Of a DNA stretch of 9,118 nucleotides, positions 1 to 5,487 are shown in pieces. This stretch comes from an uncultured cyanobacterium (GTDB lineage: Bacteria > Cyanobacteriota > Cyanobacteriia > Pseudanabaenales > Pseudanabaenaceae): positions 1-9,118 of the forward strand of contig CAIJEA010000475.1 in NCBI GenBank assembly GCA_903819605.1, read 5' to 3'. The notes below the pieces were generated by a model, which was given only the letters and a program-made list of their open reading frames with translations, made no database searches and had not been told where the DNA came from. Every line of letters begins with the position of its first letter. Position 1 is the stretch's first letter. Both the position numbers and the translations under genes were made by a program.

Positions 1-65
1 AGAACTAGAGCGAATGTCTAAATAAATGTAAGCACTCACACATGCTCTAAAAGGGAATTCAAAAT

Positions 66-500
66 ATGTTTCGCAATCTCAAACGAAACTTGGCGATCGC
101 AATTCTATCGGTGGCTGTAGGGGGAGTCGCAATTCCAGCTATTGTTTCTGCTCAGTCCTCTACAGTGCAGGGAACTACAACTGTTGCACAGAAGCATGAA
201 GGTGGAGCTTTTAAACAACTCAACCTGACCGATGCACAAAAGCAACAACTCAAAACCATCCACGAAAACGCTAAACAGCAAGTTGAAGGTGTATTGACCG
301 ATGACCAACGCGCTAAACTTGCGGATGCTATCCAATCTGGCAACAAGAAGGGTGCAATGAGATCGTTGAACCTTACCGCCGACCAAAAACAGAAAATCCG
401 TGACATTAACAAGAGTGTCAAGGAACAAAGCCTTGCTGTTTTGACACCTGAACAACGCAATCAACTACAACAAATGAGAGCGGCGCACTCAGACAAATAA
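66..500 (+). CDS. Secreted Spy/CpxP-like LTxxQ-repeat protein
   Basis: This is a 144-residue protein with an N-terminal export signal: positive residues (RNLKRN), a hydrophobic run at about 9-27, and a likely signal peptidase site after VSA (residue 29). The mature part is almost entirely polar, Gln/Lys-rich helix. It holds two related repeats, at about 52-85 and 101-134. Each starts LNLT.(D/A)QKQ and ends with a second motif, VLTDDQRAKL or VLTPEQRNQL. This pattern of paired LTxxQ motifs is that of the Spy/CpxP family, periplasmic ATP-independent chaperones or envelope-stress sensors in enterobacteria. In cyanobacteria such proteins are common and mostly uncharacterised, so a chaperone or metal-stress role is inferred from the family only. 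The start is supported by AAGGGA nine bases upstream of the ATG. The gene ends in TAA and stands alone, converging on the transporter gene. A HIP1 octamer lies at 93-100, inside the signal-peptide codons. Confidence 0.85.
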   Translation: MFRNLKRNLAIAILSVAVGGVAIPAIVSAQSSTVQGTTTVAQKHEGGAFKQLNLTDAQKQQLKTIHENAKQQVEGVLTDDQRAKLADAIQSGNKKGAMRSLNLTADQKQKIRDINKSVKEQSLAVLTPEQRNQLQQMRAAHSDK

Positions 501-511
501 CTATTTTTGGA

Positions 512-536
512 GTTGGCATTACTTTTTAATGTCAAC
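512..536. terminator. Weak hairpin just downstream of the Spy-like gene
   Basis: GTTGGCATTA (512-521) pairs with TAATGTCAAC (527-536) around a 5-base loop, giving a 10-bp stem with one G-T pair. It starts 11 bases after the stop codon of the Spy-like gene. No T-tract follows it on the + strand, so it may stabilise the 3' end rather than act as a classic intrinsic terminator. Confidence 0.35.
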
Positions 537-553
537 GCTAAGAATCGTATAAA

Positions 554-587
554 AGTTGCCAGATCGGTCTGTACTGATGTGGCAACT
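554..587 (-). terminator. Strong hairpin between the convergent genes, probable terminator
   Basis: AGTTGCCA (554-561) pairs perfectly with TGGCAACT (580-587). Inside, after a G-G mismatch, ATCGGT pairs with ACTGAT (one G-T) around a CTGT loop. On the minus strand the stem is followed directly by TTTT, so it fits best as the terminator of the KimA-like gene, whose stop lies 84 bases upstream. On the plus strand AAAATTT follows, so it could also stop readthrough from the Spy-like gene. No folding energy was computed. Confidence 0.55.
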
Positions 588-671
588 AAAATTTAAGTAT
601 TTAGTTAAAGATTATATCCTTTACTTTTCTTCCTATATAAAAGGATTTTATATGTATCCAAGAGGAATTAC

Positions 672-2525
672 TTACAAATAGTATCTAACAGTTGTGACCA
701 CTCGACATTGCTTACCTAACAAGGCAGCCTTCAAAAAGAAGGCTGTCTGATTGTGCAAAAAACGATCCCAAATTGTCTTGGTAACAAAAGCAGGGATTAC
801 GACTGTAGACAAAACCCCAGGATGTTGAGACTCATAGTCATGAACGAAATCCACAATTGGCGATACTACTTCTCGATAAGGGGAATCTAAAATCACTAGA
901 GGAATATCAGCCTCAAACTGTTGCCATTGATTCTGTAATTTTTCTCGGTTTGTAAATCCCGTATCAACATGTATAGCAACGATCTCATCAGCAATACTGC
1001 GAGCATAGTCAAGGGCTTCCAAGGTGCAACGGTTGAGTTGTCCAACAATTACAACTGCTGGATGGCTGATAGTTTCATTTTTTGGTCTGGGGGTGTAGAT
1101 GTGTGGAGTTACTCCCTTAATACTAAGACGTTTGGCGATATAACGATAATGGTTCCTAATGCTAAGACAATAAAAAACGATCGTGGGAATTGCTATCACA
1201 ATCAACCAAGCACCTAACATAAACTTTGTTATTACAATGACGGTAAGTACGATAGTTGTGGCAACAACCCCCATCCCATTGATCGCAGCACTAGTTTGCC
1301 AATGCTTTCCTCGCTCCTTAAACCAATGTACTACCATGCCTGCTTGCGAAAGGCTGAAAGAAGTAAACACTCCTACTGCATACAACGGGATAAGTTCATC
1401 AGTGTTGCCTTTGAACACAATTAATAGTAGAGCAGCCAAAACGCTTAGAAAAACAATTCCATTTGAGAAAACTAGCCGTTCTCCTAAGTGGGAGAATTGC
1501 CGAGGCATAAAACTATCTTGTGCTAAGAGCGAAGACAATCTGGGAAAGTCTGCATAACTTGTATTAGCAGCTAATAAGAGAATGAGGAGTGTTGCAGCTT
1601 GGATGACATAGTAAAACCAAGCAAAAATTGGGACATCCAGAATCAGATGCCCTAATTGAGAAATAACCGTTTCATTCTGCGATGGGTAAATATGATAAAT
1701 AGAGGCAAGATAAGTAATGCCTAGAAACATTAAACCTAGCAAGATGCCCATGTAGCGCATTGTGAGTCTGGCATTCTTCCATTCTGGGGACTTAAATGCC
1801 ATTACACCATTAGAAATTGCCTCAACTCCTGTCATTGCCGTGCACCCACCCGAAAAAGCACGCAAAATCAAAAATAATGTTAAGGAACTTATAGAGTTCT
1901 CTAAACCTGAAGGTGCAGCAACTGGTACAACTTGTCCTAAAAGTTGTTTCACTAAGCCAATTCCAATCAATACAAAAATACTGAGAACAAAGGCATAGGT
2001 TGGAATCATAAAAAGTTGCCCCGACTCCTTCACTCCTCGCAAGTTAGCAACCATTATTAAGAAAGTGCAAAACAAGCATATCCAAACCGAAATAGGTTCT
2101 AAGGAAGGAAAGGCAGAAGTTAAGGCATCGATTCCAGCGGAAATACTTACTGCAACAGTAAGAACATAATCGATTAATAGGGCAGCTGCTGCAATTAAAC
2201 TCGGATAGACACCAAGATTTTCTTTAGAGACAGTATAAGCTCCTCCTCCATTGGGATAGGCTCGGATCGTCTGCTGATAAGAAAGAACGATGATAGAAAG
2301 TAGTAAAACGATTGCTATGGCTATCGGCAGGGAGAGGGAGAGTGCTGCCCCACCAGCAAGAATAAGTACTGTCAAGATTTCTTGAGTCGCGTAAGCAACT
2401 GAAGATAAAGCATCTGAAGAGAGAACTGCTAATGCAGCTGCGTTACTGAGACGTTGTTCTGCATGAGCGCTAGTTGGAAGGGATCGTCCAATCAACACAC
2501 GCTTGATTTTCGTAAAAAGAGCCAT
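672..2525 (-). CDS. kimA: KimA-family (APC superfamily) potassium transporter
   Basis: The protein has 617 residues from the ATG at 2525. A TTG two codons upstream (2531) is also possible, but neither start has a clear Shine-Dalgarno. The sequence follows Bacillus subtilis KimA (formerly YdaO) closely from the N-terminus (IKRVLIGRSL) through SSDALSSVAYATQEIL, YPNGGGAY, LLIDYVLTVAVSISAG and GVEAISN to the C-terminus. Residues that I recall as binding K+ in the B. subtilis structure have counterparts: D38, Y45, D119, Y120, T123, S127 and T232. About twelve hydrophobic segments fill roughly residues 30-455, followed by a cytosolic C-terminal domain of about 160 residues, as in KimA (about 607 residues). 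In the Firmicutes, KimA is a high-affinity, proton-driven K+ importer inhibited by c-di-AMP. That control is only inferred here. The gene is monocistronic, ends in TAA and converges with the Spy-like gene. A GGCAGCCTTC/GAAGGCTGTC stem (723-747) lies within its last codons. The family call is firm. The exact substrate is likely but unproven, because related APC members carry amino acids. Confidence 0.88.
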   Translation of the reverse strand: MALFTKIKRVLIGRSLPTSAHAEQRLSNAAALAVLSSDALSSVAYATQEILTVLILAGGAALSLSLPIAIAIVLLLSIIVLSYQQTIRAYPNGGGAYTVSKENLGVYPSLIAAAALLIDYVLTVAVSISAGIDALTSAFPSLEPISVWICLFCTFLIMVANLRGVKESGQLFMIPTYAFVLSIFVLIGIGLVKQLLGQVVPVAAPSGLENSISSLTLFLILRAFSGGCTAMTGVEAISNGVMAFKSPEWKNARLTMRYMGILLGLMFLGITYLASIYHIYPSQNETVISQLGHLILDVPIFAWFYYVIQAATLLILLLAANTSYADFPRLSSLLAQDSFMPRQFSHLGERLVFSNGIVFLSVLAALLLIVFKGNTDELIPLYAVGVFTSFSLSQAGMVVHWFKERGKHWQTSAAINGMGVVATTIVLTVIVITKFMLGAWLIVIAIPTIVFYCLSIRNHYRYIAKRLSIKGVTPHIYTPRPKNETISHPAVVIVGQLNRCTLEALDYARSIADEIVAIHVDTGFTNREKLQNQWQQFEADIPLVILDSPYREVVSPIVDFVHDYESQHPGVLSTVVIPAFVTKTIWDRFLHNQTAFFLKAALLGKQCRVVTTVRYYL

Positions 2526-2819
2526 GAGCAAGGTAACCTACGGTAAGAGGATGTATTTAGATAATATTTTTGATTGCTACAGGGTATATGTGAAAAGCTG
2601 TAACATGGGTATCGAAATGCAATTTTGGGTATGATATCGATTCTTGTAAAACTTTATCACTATATGCTTAAGATATATACAGCAAAGTTTTCAGAGATTT
2701 TCATGTGTTTCTTGTCATTGTCCTCTACCAAATTTAGCCCTTGATTGCCTTAATCTGGCTTGCTTCGCCTGCCATCAAGTAGCCGTCACCAGTGAGAACA
2801 TTGCAACCGAGGGATTTGC
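2526..2819. other. Gene-free stretch: kimA upstream region plus transposon scrap
   Basis: No intact gene was found in these bases. The kimA-proximal half (to about 2700) is AT-rich and carries three GGGTAT direct repeats but no convincing sigma-70 promoter pair. The distal half (about 2734-2819) is less AT-rich and coding-like on both strands, and looks like debris left next to the truncated transposase. The GC-rich core expected of a ydaO-type c-di-AMP riboswitch was not seen. Confidence 0.6.
2582..2632. promoter_or_regulatory. Three GGGTAT direct repeats upstream of kimA
   Basis: GGGTAT occurs at 2582, 2607 and 2627. The last two share the longer core TGGGTAT. They lie about 57-107 bases upstream of the kimA ATG, spaced 25 and 20 bases apart. 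That arrangement could mark a regulator binding array or promoter-flanking sites. No protein can be named, and chance in AT-rich DNA is a real alternative. Confidence 0.25.
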
Positions 2820-2839
2820 TTAAGAAAGTACAACCGCAT
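2734..2839 (-). pseudogene. Unidentified coding-like remnant next to the IS630 relic
   Basis: On the minus strand this stretch reads without a stop as a Cys/Gly-containing peptide including LGCNVLTGDGYLMAGEASQ and ending KAIKG, then TAA. It has no ATG of its own apart from an internal Met and no ribosome site. It starts where the orfB homology of the transposase gives out. On the plus strand an overlapping frame also reads open, ending NIATEGFA, then TAA at 2824-2826. I cannot tell which strand, if either, was the original coding strand. It is most likely the tail of another transposon gene joined by deletion. Confidence 0.25.
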
Positions 2840-3385
2840 AAAAGATTAGCCTTTCTCTAGGTTTTAGTTCTTGCAGTTTTTTTTAATTGTGGCAACAAAT
2901 TTTTGCTGTTGCTCACTGTCTGCATTCTCGTAGTCACGATATGCTTTTTGATGTGACAATCCCAACTTTTTGAGAATGTCATAGATCCGACTGTCTTTCA
3001 GTTTTACTTCCCATTTCTGTTGAATCACCTCTTTAATTATCTTTCCTGTCCATATCTGTCGGTCAATACCATAGGTAGTTGGCTCCTGCTCTATTAGCAT
3101 CACCTTCATTTCTGCTTTTTGCTCCTTACTTAAACTCTGTACTTCTTCCCGTTTTACCAATTTTGTCAATCCCTTCATACCCTACTCATCATACATATCT
3201 AGCCAAGTAGCTACACTCTCTCTGGCACAACCCACTTTGGCGATCGCTTCTTTTCTGGATTTCCCGACCTACAGATATTTGATTGCTTGTAGCCTTTTTC
3301 TAATGTACTGCTGATACTTATTCCATGACTTTTGACACTCTTCTTCATCTAATCCTTTGTTTTTCAGTCTTTCTAGTCGATCCAT
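2820..3385 (-). pseudogene. Degraded IS630-family transposase (orfA with two UAGs, truncated orfB)
   Basis: Reading from the ATG at 3385, frame 1 gives MDRLERLKNKGLDEEECQKS, a helix-turn-helix segment (GKSRKEAIAKVGCARESVATWL), and then the winged-helix part (WTGKIIKEVIQQKWEVKLKD... IYDILKKLGLSHQKAYRDYE) ending in TAA at 2864. This is the domain order of an IS630 orfA. Two in-frame TAG codons break it, at 3271-3269 and 3184-3182. The part from 3178 is a clean 104-residue ORF. At the 3' end the eight-A run gives the canonical slippery heptamer A AAA AAC. A -1 shift there continues as LQELKPRERLIFY, matching the start of orfB before the DDE core, but a stop follows at 2822-2820. The DDE catalytic region is therefore gone and the element cannot move by itself. 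No terminal inverted repeats were recognised. It lies 51 bases downstream of the GGDEF gene on the same strand, and a HIP1 octamer sits at 3240-3247. Confidence 0.8.
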
Positions 3386-3436
3386 TTTTTCTTTTTGCTC
3401 CCTGCCTAATCTTACACTGGGAAGGGAGTATATATC

Positions 3437-4864
3437 CTATGTAGAAACAATGTCAGAAATGTATGGCTTATGTACGATCGCTCGATTGCGTCCTTGCTTT
3501 TTTGCTTCATACAGCGATTGATCGGCATACATAATCAGATCTTCTATGCTTGTTTCTATGGATGGAGTCATACTAGCAATACCGATACTCAAAGTAATGA
3601 GATCGCTCACTTCAGAATTCTCATGGGAAATGGCAAGTTCGGCGATCGCAGTTTGAATACCATTTGCAACTATTAGCGCTCCTTCTATATCAGTATTTCT
3701 CAAGATTACGGCAAACTCTTCACCACCATAACGAGCCACTAGGTCGGTCGGTCGCCGTGGAACTTTAGCGATCGCCTGAGCTACACGAATTAAACAATCA
3801 TCGCCACCTTGATGACCGTAACAATCGTTGTAACGCTTGAAATAGTCAATATCGATTAGGATTAGGGCAAGAGAATTTTGTTCGCGTTGATGCTGCTGCC
3901 ACTCTTGAGCTAGGTAATCATTAAAACGACGGCGATTGGCAATCTGGGTTAAAACATCTAAATTTGCAAGTAGTTCCAATTTTTGATTCGCTTCTTGTAA
4001 AGCAATTTCCATTTGCTTTCGCACTGTAATATCTCGAACTGTAATTGCAAAGCCATCACCGAGCTTCACTGCCACGTAATGGAACCAGCAGGAATCACCT
4101 GAAGCGTAGTATACATCACCATCTAAGGGATCTCCAGACTCAACAATTGCCACAAACTGATCGAACAAATTGAGCATGTTATGAGTAGCTAAAAACCGCT
4201 TAAGGAGCAATTTGCCAATAATTTCTTCACGATTTTTTTCGAGTATTTTTTCAATGATTGGATTAACTACCAAACATCGAAAATCTTTAATATTTCCTGT
4301 ACTAGACTCTCGAACTGCTTGCATAGCGGCAATCCCATCTAGCGCACTATTTAAAACACCCGAAAGTAGTACTCTTGACTGATACAGTACATCTTCAATT
4401 TCCTTGCGTCTAGCAATTTCAGCTTGCAAAATTCGCTGCTGATTTTGAAGGATCAATTGAGCTTTTAACCTTGCCAAAACTTCTTCAATTTGAAAAGGTT
4501 TAGTGATATAGTCTACGCCTCCCACTTTAAATGCTTTTAATTTGTCAAAGGAATCGTCCAAGGCGCTGATAAAAATAATGGGAATGGTACAAAGATCGCG
4601 ATCTCTTTTAAAAGCTTGACAAACCTAATATCCATCCATCTCTGGCATCTTTACATCTAAAAGAATTATATCTGGACGCTGCGATCGGGCAACTTCAATT
4701 GCTTTCATTCCACTCGCAGCAATGAAAGTATTGTATCCACGCATAGAAAGCAAATCGTTCAATATCTTTAAATTGTCTGGCAAGTCGTCTACTAATAAGA
4801 TGTTTCCTTTTGCCTCTGGTTGAGAGTCAAAGTTCACTAAAGATTCATTAACTAGTTTATACAT
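3437..4864 (-). pseudogene. REC-PAS-GGDEF diguanylate cyclase interrupted by one in-frame UAG
   Basis: Numbered from the ATG at 4864, the frame runs 475 codons. A receiver domain occupies about 20-135: acidic pair D26-D27, phosphoacceptor D70 in LLDVKMPEMDGY, conserved S100 and K122 in ITKPF. Then come a helical linker (about 131-163), a PAS domain (about 164-281, ending in RDITVRKQME) and a GGDEF domain (about 295-465). The active site is intact as GGEEF (380-384), with the DIDYFKRYND metal and substrate motif and the product-inhibition site RPTD (RxxD) five residues upstream. The family makes c-di-GMP from two GTP, controlled by phosphorylation and PAS input. Codon 80 is TAG (4627-4625) where the family usually has Glu (DGYEVC). 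The same frame resumes at once as VCQAFK, so a single G-to-T change would explain it. The pieces are a 79-codon REC stub and a downstream frame, openable from TTG at 4561, that keeps PAS-GGDEF. The frame also extends upstream to an ATG at 4936, but those 24 codons translate a repeat. The final stop is TAG, just after a complete GGDEF domain. No histidine kinase gene is in the window. It could be a recent pseudogene, a sequencing error or a suppressed amber codon. Confidence 0.8.
4625..4627 (-). other. Premature UAG codon in the receiver domain
   Basis: TAG replaces the residue after the MPEMDGY motif. The frame before and after it is continuous and family-like on both sides, so this is a point nonsense change and not an indel. 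Confidence 0.85.
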
Positions 4865-4894
4865 TTCGTACGAGACTAAGCCATTAGATACATT

Positions 4895-4938
4895 TGTAGG
4901 ACTTACGCAAAAGAATGATATGTAGGGAAAATTCATGA
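4895..4938. repeat. Cyanobacterial repeat end (GGACTTACGCA type) fused to the REC gene
   Basis: The stretch holds GGACTTACGCAAAAG (4897-4911) and TTCATGAATTGC (4932-4943). Both resemble the ends of small repeats or MITEs scattered in cyanobacterial genomes, where GGACTTACGCA and GTAGGG...ATTCATGAATTG recur (recalled, not searched). On the minus strand it supplies an ATG at 4936 and the codons MNFPYISFFCVSPT in front of the REC domain. That N-terminus is therefore probably repeat-derived rather than native. Confidence 0.5.
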
Positions 4939-4941
4939 ATT

Positions 4942-5042
4942 GCTATAGTAGGGCAATCCTAAATAAGTCATGAAAAATAAAAGCCTATAACAAGGGGTTT
5001 AAGCCCTTTGACTTTCTCACAAATGATTTAGGATTACTATAT
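4942..5042. repeat. MITE-like element with TA-flanked inverted ends
   Basis: The left end, TATAGTA(GGGCA)ATCCTAAAT (4944-4964), is inverted against the right end, ATTTAGGATTACTATA (5026-5041). Apart from five extra bases on the left, the ends match as TAGTA...ATCCTAAAT. Both are bounded by TA, the target of IS630/Tc1-type transposases. Inside, AAGGGG-TTTAA-GCCCTT forms a second, near-perfect palindrome (4993-5009). The element is about 100 bp with no ORF, so it is non-autonomous. Calling it a MITE is inference from structure. A family name cannot be given. Confidence 0.55.
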
Positions 5043-5233
5043 AAGGTGCTGGTTTCAAGCTGTTGTTGCATAAGTTATAGTTTATCAATTTTAATCAAAT
5101 TTATGATCTTATCAAGTTCAAATCGAAGTAAGCTTTTGTAAAAAATTCAAATATTACTATAGTAGTGCATCATACCTTGTCCAAAAATCATTACCTCTAT
5201 ATAACTGCTAAATTTATAGCAGTAGCCAGTTAT
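5043..5233. other. AT-rich intergenic stretch with a small inverted repeat
   Basis: No gene is visible. TACTATAGTA at 5155-5164 is a perfect palindrome that resembles the end sequence of the adjacent MITE-like element. At 5201-5233 ATAACTG is inverted against CAGTTAT, enclosing CTGCTA-AATTTA-TAGCAG. The latter lies directly against the large hairpin that follows. Confidence 0.4.
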
Positions 5234-5300
5234 GTTAGGACAAAAGCAAAACCCAGAGGAGAGTTGCAGCGCAACTCTCCTCTGGGTTTTATGTCTTAAC
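5234..5300. terminator. Perfect 20-bp hairpin with outer arms, probable bidirectional terminator
   Basis: The inner arms 5248-5267 and 5271-5290 are perfect inverted copies, beginning AAAACCCAGAGG and ending CCTCTGGGTTTT, around a 3-base loop (AGC). The A-tract on one side and the T-tract on the other make it a valid intrinsic terminator in both directions. On the minus strand it starts 10 bases after the stop of the 46-residue ORF. Outer arms GTTAGGACA (5234-5242) and TGTCTTAAC (5292-5300) match with one G-T pair. This extra symmetry suggests a dispersed palindromic repeat that may double as a terminator. Confidence 0.7.
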
Positions 5301-5441
5301 TTACTTGGCTATATCTATATCTAAATCTAAGAAACTCGGTCGAATTAAAAATTTGCCTATTTCTTTGTCTACTAAATCGGTATTATAGAAATAGCGAATA
5401 TTTGCAGGACTAATTTTTAACATTATTTCTACCTGTTTCAT
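5301..5441 (-). CDS. Unrecognised 46-residue ORF with ribosome site and adjacent terminator
   Basis: I do not recognise this protein. The reading frame is MKQVEIMLKISPANIRYFYN followed by TDLVDKEIGKFLIRPSFLDL and DIDIAK, then TAA. It has no membrane segment or signal peptide. It is mixed hydrophobic and charged, with an acidic C-terminal end (DLDID), so a small folded cytosolic protein is plausible. Support for it being real: an AAAGG ribosome site five bases before the ATG, sensible amino-acid composition, and a near-perfect terminator 10 bases past the stop. Against: its short length and lack of a recognised family. It could also be a leftover C-terminal fragment, but an in-frame stop lies a short way upstream of the ATG. 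It is divergent from the exoprotein gene, with only 46 bases between the two start codons, so the exoprotein promoter must overlap it or its 5' side. Confidence 0.45.
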   Translation of the reverse strand: MKQVEIMLKISPANIRYFYNTDLVDKEIGKFLIRPSFLDLDIDIAK

Positions 5442-5487
5442 GTCCGCCTTTAATTTTCTAAATTAGCTTCTAAGAGGAATTTAAGAC

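Noticed and set aside
1..65. Promoter for the Spy-like gene
   Set aside because: Beyond the ribosome site no convincing -35/-10 pair was visible in the 65 bases available.
969..1998. Plus-strand ORFs at 969-1217, 1183-1557 and 1762-1998
   Set aside because: They lie antisense within kimA, whose frame is a clear full-length transporter. Their translations look like antisense shadow.
2526..2860. c-di-AMP (ydaO) riboswitch upstream of kimA
   Set aside because: I looked on the minus strand for the GC-rich paired core and did not see it. A covariance-model search would settle this.
3398..3428. CTCCCT/AGGGAG stem as terminator of the cyclase gene
   Set aside because: The stem is only 6 bp with a 19-base loop and is followed by an A-rich tract, not a T-tract, in the transcript.
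3182..4627. Genome-wide reassignment of UAG to an amino acid
   Set aside because: The cyclase ends in UAG directly after a complete GGDEF domain, and no supporting tRNA is in the window. Ordinary decay explains two of the three cases.
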